Source: Zasmidium citrigriseum (lineage: Eukaryota; Ascomycota; Dothideomycetes; Mycosphaerellales; Mycosphaerellaceae). From it: a stretch of DNA of 64,000 bases. The stretch covers positions 496,001-560,000 of the forward strand of contig NHNW01000003.1 in the NCBI GenBank assembly GCA_002786025.1, in the 5' to 3' direction. The notes below the pieces were generated by a model, which saw only the letters and a list, made by a program, of their open reading frames with translations, made no database searches and had not been told where the DNA came from. A program made the translations under genes and the position numbers. Of this stretch, positions 11,383-21,619 are shown in pieces. Each line of letters opens with the position of its first letter. The stretch's first letter is position 1.

Positions 11383-11405
11383 GCACTGGGGATCGGACCC
11401 AGTGC
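11383..11405 (-). other. Perfect hairpin resembling a tRNA T arm
   Basis: An 8-bp perfect stem (GCACTGGG/CCCAGTGC) encloses a 7-base loop. Read on the minus strand it gives GGGTCCGATCCC, close to the RNA polymerase III B-box GGTTCGANTCC. No D arm or anticodon arm could be folded in the flanks, so this is not a working tRNA gene; it may be a tRNA fragment or chance. Confidence 0.3.
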
Positions 11406-11860
11406 GTAATCTCTTATCTACCGAATATGTTAGTCAAGGTTCTTGCGGGAATTGAACAGAAAGCACAAGTTAGTAGGTTAGTAGGCGGCGGCGGCTGGCG
11501 AGCAGACGACGAGAGCAGAGCAGTTGAGCTAATCCTACGTAGAAGATGTTAGTATGTGCGATCAAGGATTAAGTCGCCTTATAATACTCGTTTCCAGGCA
11601 AGCGGAGCCCCTTGAGTTGGAACGCTATTCCCTGACATCGCGAGATCTTTTGCTACAGGCCAGGTATAGACACCGGGGCAATTGGAGGTTTGAGAGGCAT
11701 GTTCATGCATCTCCAGCATCAACTTTTGGAAGTCCCTTCGTCGTGGTGTGGTGGGCTATTCGTTGTAGGGCTCGTTGGTGTGCTCTACAGCCAACTCAAC
11801 ATACGTCGGCTTGCGGAGGTGTAGCGGAAGTTGCGACGCAGCCCTCTTGCCATTGGAGCA

Positions 11861-12105
11861 ACACCACACAACTCCAGCAACTCCAAAGCGCCTCTGCGGT
11901 GGTTCGACAGAGCGATATCAACGAGCACAAAGAGTCTTTGAGAGCTCCTTCACGCAGAGACATCAACAACAGGCGAGGGAGCCTGGGTCGGGCGGCGGAG
12001 CGAAGGCCTCTGGTATTGAGACACATTCGGCCGAACACCACACCAACACCGCCAATTCCACATCAAAGGCGCCTCGCAGACCTTCAACAGATCCATATCA
12101 ACGAG
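11861..12105 (+). repeat. Diverged tandem duplication, about 172-bp unit
   Basis: The segment from AACACCACACAACTCC (near 11861) to ATCAACGAGCAC (near 11930) is matched, imperfectly, by AACACCACACCAACACC (near 12033) to ATCAACGAGTAC (near 12105). Both copies have the same order of landmarks, including AAAGCGCCTC/AAGGCGCCTC. A weaker third relative (ATCAACAAGCGC) lies near 12393. Divergence is considerable, so the duplication is old. Confidence 0.5.
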
Positions 12106-12593
12106 TACGAAGCGTTCGCAAAGCGTCCAGGCAAGAAAATAGCCACTGCGGCGGATACTCCAGCAGCGACACCAGCCCGCCGCAGCAGCACAGCATCAAC
12201 ACCTCGTTGACGAGCTGCAGGTCGCATACCACAGCAAGCATAAAGTGAGCCATACGCCACTAGCCAGCAATCGCAAGACCAGACAAAGGTGTAGGGCCTG
12301 GAGCGGAGGAGAGCGTTTGCTATCAAGGCAGCGCAAAGAGGAGGGTCCCCAGCACCACATCCAGACAGCCACCGCTGAGCTCGTAGACAGCCAGATCAAC
12401 AAGCGCCTAGAGAGGCATAGGGCCCGGGATCGCAGGAGAGGCAGGATACCGGCACGAGTGGCAGCAGAGGCGCCCTCTACCCACTGAAGCGAGAACCTCC
12501 GAGAAGGATATCAGCACGACCGAAACTCCTTTCCAGCCTCCACAACCAGGCCACTGAAGAGCCCGTCAAGAGCATAGAACAACTCAGGCCAAG

Positions 12594-12839
12594 ATGGGAT
12601 GGATCTGCTGCCGCTGCTCGGAGGTCAACTCCTCCATGGCCTCCACCTGCAAGTTCTGTCGGCACGGCGGTGACTGCTGCGTGGACTGCTACCACTACAG
12701 CCGTGGCGAGACTGCCCAGCAAGGCGAGAAAGATGGTTCGGAGAGCCCGAACGAAGAGAGCCCAGCGCACAAGGCCAGCAGCAACAGCGAGGGCCAAGAA
12801 GACGGCGACAACCAGGGCCTCAAGGACAACATGGGATGA
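12594..12839 (+). CDS. Small RanBP2-type zinc-finger protein
   Basis: An 81-residue ATG frame. Residues 3-22 fit the RanBP2-type finger exactly: W3, C5-x2-C8, N12, C19-x2-C22. His24, Cys28/29 and Cys32 follow, so a second metal site is possible. The remainder is an acidic, serine-rich tail. Such fingers bind RNA or ubiquitin in known proteins; small single-finger proteins of this kind occur in many plant-associated ascomycetes, and their role is unknown. It is the only motif-bearing ORF in the gene-poor island. It could be one exon of a larger gene, since basic open frames continue on both sides. Confidence 0.55.
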   Translation: MGWICCRCSEVNSSMASTCKFCRHGGDCCVDCYHYSRGETAQQGEKDGSESPNEESPAHKASSNSEGQEDGDNQGLKDNMG

Positions 12840-14971
12840 TTGTCCTCCTCGGCAGTCCTCAAGCACCCAAGCAGTCACAATCTTCCAGTAGCTTTTCAGT
12901 GCTTTGGACGCAGGCCAAGGCAGCGAGATAGGGAGGAGCAGAGGCATAATGCATCCCATGAATACCTTCATACCACGGCATCCTTTCGCACACCAGTACC
13001 GTACAGGTAAGCATTCGTCTGTGGCGTGAGCACTTTGCCAGCCTAGAAGTTCCAGAGAGTGGCTTCGCCCACGGAGAAGCTCAACTGGGTGCTCGTCTGT
13101 TTCAGGACAACACCAAAGGTACAGAAAGCTCTCCACTCCACCTGGGTTTCTTTCAGCCAGGGCAATGTGCATTCAGCCGCTCCAAGTCTTGCGCAGCGTC
13201 GCTCTGCTCAGGCTCGAAAAGACGTGGTCAACAGCAATGGCGGACGATCAGACGCGACCAGGAAGAGCTCGAGATTCCCAAGCGACATCATCCAATCCCC
13301 GAGTGTCTTGAGTCAAGGCCAACGAAGTGCGGCTATGGTCCTATGCGTCAACGCTTGCACTCCAATGGTCCAGAGCCAGTGCTATGCAACAGACCGGAAA
13401 AGTCAGGAGCTCGCACATCACGCAGCCCAGAGAAGTGTTCGTGCAACCAAGCAAAGTAGACTGCAAAAAAGACAGTCGTAGTCGCCACAAGTCGACTGTG
13501 CACCATGCGGGGATATGATGGCAGGTCGAAGGCATCAAGATGGACTCCTGCACGATTGGCAACTCCGAACTTTGCCAAGAGCAGCTCCCGGATCCTGTGC
13601 GCCTTCGAGCAGACAGACTCACATGAGCTCAATGGTGATGGTATATGTCGATCGAGCACGTTGATATTTGGGCATCGATCGATGTCGCTCTGAGGACGTC
13701 ATGTACCTCTGAGCCGTTCGGCTGCCCTTGAAACCGGCCTGATATCGCTGCCCAACAAAAAGATACGCCATCGGCGTGCGGATATTTGGTCCTCTTCTGG
13801 CATTTGCAAGTCTTGCCGGCTTGTACACTTGTTGAGCGTCGAGCCAGCGTCCAAGAAGGCCGAAAATCTGGCACTGCCTTTGGTCATTCAGCAAAGATTC
13901 CTGCCGAGGACCTTCCGTAGCAAGACTCCAGACCCATGAAACTCAATGGACGAGCGATGCCACCTTTTCGTTCTTGGGCTGCGACGGTCTTTGGTACTGA
14001 GAGGTTGAATGCGATCACCACCGGCTTCATCCGGTAATCCGAAAGTTGTGGTTGCTGCACACTTTATTCGAGCCGCCCGCTTTGGGCCAGGCCTGCTCTC
14101 TTGCCGTCATGGTCCTTGATGACGGGGAGGGCAGCTGCTGGCATCGACATTTTGCAGGGCTCAGACTTTCGGCGATACCCCGAAACTTTCTTCAAGGCCC
14201 TGCCTTTCGAAGGCAATAACGTCTTCCTGGATCAGGCCCGCCCGCGCTTGGCAGGAAAGCTGCGACTTGTCCGTATTGTCGTCCCAGAAATGCTAGGCTG
14301 GTCTTCGCCGGCATGACATCTCCAGCCTCTCGGCCAGACTCAAAGCAGCGTACCCATCGATATCATCGTGGTGATACGGCCCACTGTCCAATACATTCGC
14401 AGACGCTCTCGCCCTCGGCCATTGATGCTTTGTGGGGCTGCTGTCGGTATGACCATTCTGGGTGTGACAATGATGGGTCCGTGTCCGTGTCCGTTAAGAT
14501 CATGCCGACCAGCTCTTCCGGCAGTTTCCATGCGGCGTTGATGATGAGAAAGCACTCGGCCAGCCACCATCATTGTTCGGCATTTCCTGCGCAGGATTTT
14601 GGCATCATTTTCTAGGCTTTGGCGCAGGTCTGCATGGATGCGTTGGCGATGCAATAGGCTGCATGCCGGCCTCGCTGCTATGTCTTTGCAGTATCTTGAG
14701 CAGTCTCAAAAAGCATGTGGCATTGCTCTCGCTCTGGCAGCGTGTTCGACATGGCTCTGCTCTTCATGCGTGGCTCGCAAGGCGCATAGCCGTCTATCGA
14801 GACGTGACCGGGCGTTGCCACAATGCATGTGTATGGATGCTAGAGGCGAGGCGGGGTTGTGACCGTCTTGACCCATCCCTGCTTTTGCCTGAGTGTGTTG
14901 GCAGGTCTTTGCAGAAGCGTCTTCTCTCAGCCTGGGCCATGATCTTGTCCCTTGCTCTTTTGAACCTGCTG

Positions 14972-15380
14972 CTGCGGTGTAGAGGCGTGGTGTTGTCGCT
15001 GGTCATTGCGGAGGGCTGCATTGCCGACGGATGCTCGCAGCTATCGGGCTTCCCAATGTTGCGCGCTCGCTCGTCGGTGGTCTCGTCGGCGGAGATGGCG
15101 ATTATTAGAGGAGATTCTCGCTGTCGCCCTCGTTAACGTGCTCTCGAGAGCTTCTTCCCATCCACTCTCATGTTGTAGAGGCGTGGTGGTGGACGAGAGC
15201 AGCAACAGGCTTCCTCGCGGAGCTCGCGGAAGCTGCGGTCTTCGTCTAGTGGTCTCTCACAGGCGACCGTGGCGTGTTTACGCTATGCAATACCGCGGCG
15301 GAGATTGCGATGGCAATACTCTCGAAGCTCTAGAATGTTGCTATGACCATACTGGTCGTGCAGTGGTGCTGCTGGCCCTG
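14972..15380. repeat. Diverged tandem duplication, about 200-bp unit
   Basis: GTAGAGGCGTGGTG occurs near 14978 and again near 15176. A second pair, GGCGGAGATGGCGAT (near 15091) and GGCGGAGATTGCGAT (near 15297), keeps nearly the same spacing of about 200 bp, so two related copies lie head to tail. Sequence between the landmarks is strongly diverged. Confidence 0.4.
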
Positions 15381-16440
15381 TGGGGTGGTCAAGACCGCCG
15401 CGCGCAATCCGGCGTCTGGCTTCGGACTCCCGCAGGAGCTCTGCACGCGCACAGGCAGTGAAGGGATGCTTCAAGCATGTGATGATGAGCTTCACCATCA
15501 TTTGATTGTCCTCTGTCGCCTCACTCAGCCCATGAGAATGTCCTCACCGCCATAGGACTGTGCAGGGCGGAAGAAGCTGCGGGCGCAAAGCTGGACGCCC
15601 AAGTATCGCAGAGCCTCACGGTAGCCACATGCTGTACCATTGCCTCTATTGTGCCTCAGATGAGTATCGCAATGTCCTCTCCACCCTCTGTCTCCTCCTG
15701 CAAGTCTCCATGTCGCTGTCCTCGGCGTTGGGTGGTCTGTGGGCGGAGAACGGAGGGCAGCGTTGCTCGGCTTCGAGGCGTACTACGCCTCCACAACGGT
15801 CAAAGGACATCGGAATAGTCTCTCAATGCACCAGAGCATCGACAAGATGCATCGCAAGGTGTTCAAAAAATTTGGTGAGTGTTGTACAAGTCACTGTCCG
15901 AATCCTCGACTCCGAAGCCTTTGGGCGTTTTGACGTTCCCAGACCCCAAGAGCTCAACAACGACCAAATCAACCCCCAAACCACATTCTGAACATCTCAA
16001 CATGCTCTACAACGTCCGCAGACACTCAGAATACCTCGCCGTCGCCTCAAAAGCCACTGCTGACCTCTCAGGGGCAAGATAATCGCCTTGGGCTCGCAGC
16101 CAAGGCACTGCTGACCTCCGCGGCGTTCCAGCATGGAGTGAGGTCGAAATAAGCTATGTCGATCTGCCGGCAAGTGGCTGTGCGTCTGGGGTCGTGCAGC
16201 GGCAGCCACGATCTCCTGGCAGCCAATCGTTCGACGGCAGCATCGTCGCCGAGGGAGGCTGCATTCGTCGCCGGGAGGCTCTGGGATGGACGCAGGATGA
16301 CGAGGTAACGCAGCTCTTGCTTCCGGAGAAGCGCCATTTTCAAGGAAACTCGCTCCTTCTTGACGAGAACGATTACGGTGAGGGGAAGGAGGAAGGAGAA
16401 CAGCGGGTTTCGAGTGGGGAAGGCATAGCCCAGGACGCCC

Positions 16441-16800
16441 ACGATATCAAGGAGGCACGACCAACCGCAGGGCGATGGGCCAGAACGGCCAGAACAGCGC
16501 ATGACACTGAAATCGATACCGAGGAGTGGGACATGCTGGAAAGTTACGATGCGCTCCAATGGAAAAATGGACGTTTCATCATACTCATTCATTCTATCAT
16601 CGATGTCTCCCCAAAGCTCGATGTCAGGGAGGCACGACTGACTGCACAACAATGGCCGGTCCAGAACACAACATGACACTGACATTGATAACGAACAGTC
16701 GAGATGCTGGAAAGTCGCAATGCGCTCCAATGAGAAAATTGATATTCCGCCTTGATCAGCACTAACTTCATCGATTTCTGCCCAACAATCGATATCAACC
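16441..16800. repeat. Diverged tandem duplication, about 175-bp unit
   Basis: Copy one starts near 16443 (GATATCAAGGAGGCACGAC) and copy two near 16618 (GATGTCAGGGAGGCACGAC). Both continue in the same order with CCAGAAC, CATGACACTGA, ATGCTGGAAAGT and ATGCGCTCCAATG. A further GATATCAA at 16791 may begin a third copy. The repeat encodes related peptides on the minus strand, but no clean gene is seen. Confidence 0.55.
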
Positions 16801-17482
16801 CTGAATCTCCACTTGCAAGAAAATCACGCAGAGCTCTCACCTCCACTATCATTTCCAGAGCAACGAAACGATTACCTTGGTCCACGAAGGCAACAGAATC
16901 ATCCACCTATAGATAAATGAGTGATGCAGAGCTGCCAGCTCCACTCCACCATGACCAGATATCGATTCCTTTGGTCCTCGAATACCTTAGAACAACTCTC
17001 CACGACATCGGATCGCTTGTGCCTCTGAACAACCTTTTCATGAACCAGCGCGGAAGTCTTCGGGAATAATATACGTGGTCATGACATAGTGGAAGGTTGG
17101 TAAATGGCCCAGGAACCCAGGGGTCGAAGTAGGTGACTTTTGGTCCTCGACCGTCTAATATCTCGCAGATACCAGGAAGTTGGGTAACCAAGGCATAGCA
17201 ACACCCGCGAGTTACCAGCACAAAGAGCTGGGGTTTGACCGACGTCGACCTCGAGTATCAAAGACAAAGGGCGTTTACGGAAGTTGATGAAAGCAAGACT
17301 GTAAGTAGAGGCGGATTAAGCGACGCAATACAGCACTACATTCTACGAACAGTCATACTCAGCGCAGGTCAATCGAACTCAACCCAGCATCCCCATCCCC
17401 TTTCCATCACTCTAGAGCAGATATTATAGCAGTGCACGACAGATGATCAGTAGTCTTTCGACCCCCAACTCAACCGATCTCC

Positions 17483-20152
17483 CTAGGACCGATCCCTCTT
17501 CGTGAAACCTCCCAGTCTATCTCTAAAGTCGCCGAAATGCGTGCTGGGCTTCTTGCTCACATCCTCCGAGCTGGCCGAGAAGTTCGGCAGAATCGACATC
17601 CGCTCCCTACGCGGTGCCGGCTCTGGCGGTGCCGTAAACACCTTCTCCAGCAGCTCGGCACCCTTGATCTTGTCGACCTCACCGAAGCGAGTGTGCGATT
17701 TGGAGGAATCGAAGAATTCTTCGCCTTTGCCTTCGGCGGCCAGGCCCATGAGGTCTGTGGTCTGACGGAGAGGTGTCAGGCTATCGATGAGGCCTGGGGC
17801 TTCAGGGAGAGCCTCAACGTAGGTGATGAGATCGTCGATGTCCATCTTGTAGGCGGCGACAGCTTGAGGCGAGATGCGACGCACAGATGGATCGAGAGGA
17901 AGTGAAAGGAGCGCCTCGCCGACGTGGGTCAGGGCTTCGAAGTAGATGCGTTCTTTCATCTGTTCCGGCAGGCCCAACAACACCATGTTCATCGTATTTG
18001 ACAGGTAGCGGGTGAGTTCTTGAATGTAAGGGCTGGCGGTGTCAGGGATGATGGTACTGAGCCAGTCGTACTCGGCCGTTTCGATGAGGTCGTCGATCTT
18101 GCTGTTGACGAGTTCAAAAATTCGCGTTTCCGCTTTCTTCTTCGCTGCATTGAACTGGCTAGTTGCGTTGAGCTTCACAGGTCCAGCCGCACTGCTGCTC
18201 GAACGGGCCTCCACCAGCAAGTCTTCGAGGTCTTTGCAGGCATCTTCGAAGTGATTAAGATTGGTGAGAATCTGTACAATCTGGCCCGGATACTGGGACG
18301 ACAATCTGTCGACGAGGCTCTTGCAGACCTTGTCGACAAGAAGCTCGTCCAGACTCTCCTTCAAAGTCTTGTCGATAGCTGTGGTGTGGCGGAAATGATC
18401 GTCCGAGAACAGGTATATCTGGTTCAAGAAGTTGCGAATGTCGATGCAGACCAAAGGATACATCTGGCTGAAGGGAAGAACACAGGGATAGACAATGTCT
18501 TCAGGGCGTTCTTGTCCAGCTGGCGGGGTGTACCACGAAACCGAGATGACCTTGCTGTACTCGTCCGCGTCACTGATGGGCATCGGCATGTAGTCATCCG
18601 TGGAAACTATCTGGGTTCAGATGTCAGCATTGAACATGCGATGTTGAGGTTGTGCTCACCTCTTGGAAGTCATCACTAAATCTCTTCTTCAGCAGAGAGC
18701 TGTACTTGTCGAACAGCGTGAGTAGCAGACTGTCAAGACTATTGACAGGGTAGCCCCAGCTGTCCATCGTTTGGATGAAGAGAGCAATCACGCCCTTGAT
18801 CTTGAGGAGCATCTCGTCATTGTCGACGTGGTGTAGAGCACTGCTGATGAGGGAGACCGCCGATTGACACATGCTATCCCACAGCTCGTCGACATCGCTC
18901 TGGGCGCGGAAATTCTCGGTCTTTTGCATCGTGGCTTTCTCAACGATTGCAAATCCAGCGATTCCTTCGAGTAAGCTGCTCAGGCTGCTGCTTTCTTCAT
19001 CCAGTAGATTGATGACTTGCGGGATCAGGAGGTCCTTCTGTCGTCGTCGAGTAGCAGCGTAATCAGCCCTAAACTTCTCTGTCTCACCGAGGGCATCATG
19101 AATGTGGAGGCACTCAAAAAGTGGAGAGAAGTCGACCTGCACTTCCTCATTATTGAGAACATCGAACTCCTCGGGTTCGTCTGCGACGAGCTCGACTGCT
19201 GAGTTCAATTTGAAGGAGCCAAGATATTCGTCTTTCTCGCCGCGTTCCTTCTGTCTCGCCCGACGCATCTCGGTATGGTAGAAAGCAACCTCTCCAAGGA
19301 ACTGCGAGGTCTCTCTAATCCTGTAAAGCCAGGTATTCAAGTCTGTCATGACCGCTTCGGCAATCAGACGCTGAGTAGCTGGCACCGACCGCTCGATCAT
19401 TTCGGCAATCTTGTACCTTGTTACTTCTCGCAAGTGGACGTTTTGAAGTTCGTCCAAAGCCCGGAGCGCAGCATAGTGATTCTTCTTTCCAAGCAGGTCA
19501 TGGACTTGATTGGCGAGTCGAAGCACCTCGAGGCAGTCCTTCAGGGCTTGAGTAGCCTCGTCAATGTTTTGACGCACGCCCCTGGACTCCACTAGAGCTT
19601 TCTTCTGCTCAGCAAGCTTCTCAGTGCTTGCCTGGATACTTCGACTAAGCTCCATGATCTCGGACGTCAGATTGACAGTACCCTCGCGAACGGACTGCAA
19701 TTGGTTGACGCTGTTGATGAACTCCTGGTGATTTGAGTTGCAGATGTTCTCAATCTGCGCCTCTCGATCTGCGGAAACATGATTGAGAGCATGAATCAGA
19801 GGAGTGACCTGAGTTTGAGTCTCGGCATTCTTGAGTAAGGGAATCAACTGATCGAGATAGTCGGACTCAGATGAGGAAAGAATGATCTGGCACCAAAGTC
19901 AGCAGCGCCGCTCAAGATGAACAAGTTCACTTCACATGCAGCCCGCGCTTTCCATCTCCGGACTTCGAAGACCTCTTCGACGGTAGAAGCTCGCTGCTGT
20001 TCCGACATTGTCGACAACAAAGACGATCATTCTTGCCAGATCGCTCAATGCACAGATTCGATGGCGGAAGCAAAGAGAGGGACAGATCTACACACCTGCT
20101 GGACAGCTCCCGTGAGGTCGTCATGCTGGTCACCTGCTATGATGCCCGGCAT
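17483..20152 (-). CDS. SEC15: Exocyst complex component Sec15
   Basis: Three exons, 20152-20096, 19886-18660 and 18610-17483, encode 803 residues, the usual size for fungal Sec15. The second intron is 49 bp (GTGAGC..CAG); the first is 209 bp (GTGTGT..CAG), long for this genome. The N-terminal coiled-coil region includes the family-typical start of exon 2 (IILSSSESDYLDQLIPLLKN) and the segment HYAALRALDELQNVHL; the C-terminal half is the Sec15 helical domain. Sec15 links the exocyst to the Rab GTPase Sec4 and tethers secretory vesicles at growing hyphal tips. Exon 1 codes for only 19 residues (MPGIIAGDQHDDL..) and is supported by the clean splice and by similarity to how fungal Sec15 proteins begin. 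Confidence 0.93.
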
Positions 20153-21619
20153 GGCGCTGAGAACACCGCGCCTTCCAGAAGCGGAAGCACCCACGTGATG
20201 GCGAAACGACTTGAAGTCTCTGCACCTTCACCGCAGACCCTTCCTGCAATCCTCAACAACAGCGACTCCCTTCAGGCGGAGGCCGAAAGGGACACACTGG
20301 ATGTCGAGCGCGCCTGGTCAAGCGTTGTCTGGATCGACGGAAGACCTCGTCAATGTTCCACACGGTACCCTCGCAGGCAATCGTATCTACATCAATATCA
20401 GCTCAGTCTTGACGGAGTATTGGCCGAACAAGAAGTGTGACAGATCACTATCCAAGCAGGCAGCCACCAGGAAACGTTGACTTACAACAAGCGATTCTTT
20501 GCCCTCTACAAAGGATTTGCACCACGAATACTTGGAGTCTGGATGCTCAACAATGCGTCAAAACGACAACTTCGATGAGAAGGCGACAGCAAGCTGAGAG
20601 ATGAGGTCGCGTCCCAGCACGTCCCAGCCGGCTTGGGCGCCTCCTGCCGAGCGTCGGAGAGATCTGCCAAGCCCAGAGCGGGTGGCGCCGTAGCTTCCGC
20701 CGCTACTGCAAGCTGGCCAGGGTCCCCTGTCAATGCTGGGCTGAGCTTCTATCAAACTGTGGCGCAGGCCCTGTGGGAGTGGGAAAGTGCCATGGAGGTT
20801 CTTGCACCGAGTATGCGGTACAATACAGAGTATGGACCACCAAGCACTACAGAACAAGGTGGAGTACGCCAATTTGAGCCTCCAAACACACGGTTGGAGC
20901 GCTGGTTGGGAACCACCGGCTCATGGAAAGGCAATATCCCAGCGTTGACGACGATGACCAGCTCTCGACTTTTCGAGCTGGCATTGTTGACTCAACTTGG
21001 CGTCCCGCGAAGGGTCTCAAGACGAGCCAAAGGCATTGTGCGGCCGTCAGAGCAGCTGCGAACATGCAGGAAGTTGGAGGAGCTGCAGAACGATCTGCCC
21101 ATTCACCTACACCGTATTTCTTTGCGAAAGGAACATACTGCGCGATGCATTGAGGATTGCATTCTGGTTGCCATGCTGGTCATGCTCCTGCCGTCGTTGC
21201 GAGCTGGTCAGAGGCGTCTGGGGCCATGCGATTGGCACGGCGTGAAAGAGTGGGTCCGGCACTCCGCGCACATGGTAACAAGCAGGCGCGCGCGCACTGA
21301 GCCCATTTCGTCTGGCCCGCACCCCTCCCCTCCCCCTCCTCTCGCTCGAGCTCCCCTCTTCCTTTTCTCCTCCTACAAATACCACCACTACCCACCTCCC
21401 CCTTCTCTCGTCTGTCGACACCGTTGCAGAACAGCGACCATTCATTCTTTGCACACCCAGGCAGCTCATCAGCGTTCTTTCTACCCGTCACCTTCTTGGC
21501 CAGCAGATCTTGGACCTGCATCGCACGCCCTTCTTCTCGCTCGCGCCCAGTTGGCCTCCACCAGCTCTCGCAGCATTCAAGCATACCACACTCATTCTCT
21601 TGCAAGCAGCCTGATCACC
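20153..21619. promoter_or_regulatory. Divergent region between SEC15 and the Mei2-like gene
   Basis: 1.47 kb separate two divergent start codons. It holds an E-box CACGTG near 20193, a mitochondrial-carrier-like fragment at 20471-20578, and a strong pyrimidine tract (about 21318-21420, CCCCTCCCCTCCCCCTCCTCTCG-like) just upstream of the Mei2-like start, typical of fungal promoters and leaders. A long open frame over 20633-21619 runs into exon 1 of the next gene but has no motif and is probably leader. Confidence 0.45.
20471..20578 (+). pseudogene. Possible fossil of a mitochondrial carrier C-terminal motif
   Basis: After a CAG at 20468-20470, the frame reads ETLTYNKRFFALYKGFAPRI and stops at 20576-20578. 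FFALYKGFAPR matches the matrix-helix motif seen in mitochondrial solute carriers (x-LYKGFxPxxxR), but the expected R-x-GP and final transmembrane helix are missing, and no upstream carrier repeats were found. It may be a relic of a carrier gene or a coincidence of about a dozen residues. Confidence 0.25.

Larger units (their letters stand above)
9693..12593. other. Gene-poor stretch with diverged tandem duplication
   Basis: No convincing complete gene. Contents: a possible two-exon plus-strand frame between about 10389 and 10841; a poly-A run near 11343; a tRNA T-arm-like hairpin at 11383-11405; and two related copies of about 172 bp beginning near 11861 and 12033. Several overlapping frames of 150-240 codons exist on both strands, but none stands out by motif. 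Confidence 0.5.
12840..17482. other. Gene-poor stretch with two further diverged tandem duplications
   Basis: No gene is supported. Frames on both strands reach 150-230 codons but lack motifs, proper starts or splice continuity. Two old tandem duplications are visible, near 14972-15380 and 16441-16800. Some minus-strand frames around 14340-15500 have protein-like composition, for example charged segments at 14794-15021, and may be remains of exons. Confidence 0.5.

Noticed and set aside
16068..16730. 220-codon minus-strand ORF across the 175-bp duplication
   Set aside because: Its internal repeats come from the DNA duplication; no motif, and Cys-rich text does not keep spacing between copies.
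9693..17482. Degenerate transposon (RIP-mutated) explanation for the gene-poor island
   Set aside because: No AT enrichment by eye, no transposase or reverse-transcriptase motif, no terminal repeats or target-site duplication found.
18020..18679. 219-codon plus-strand ORF
   Set aside because: Antisense shadow of SEC15 exon 3.
20633..21619. Long in-frame extension upstream of the Mei2-like start
   Set aside because: Starts at no good ATG context, contains the pyrimidine tract and has no motif; treated as promoter and leader.
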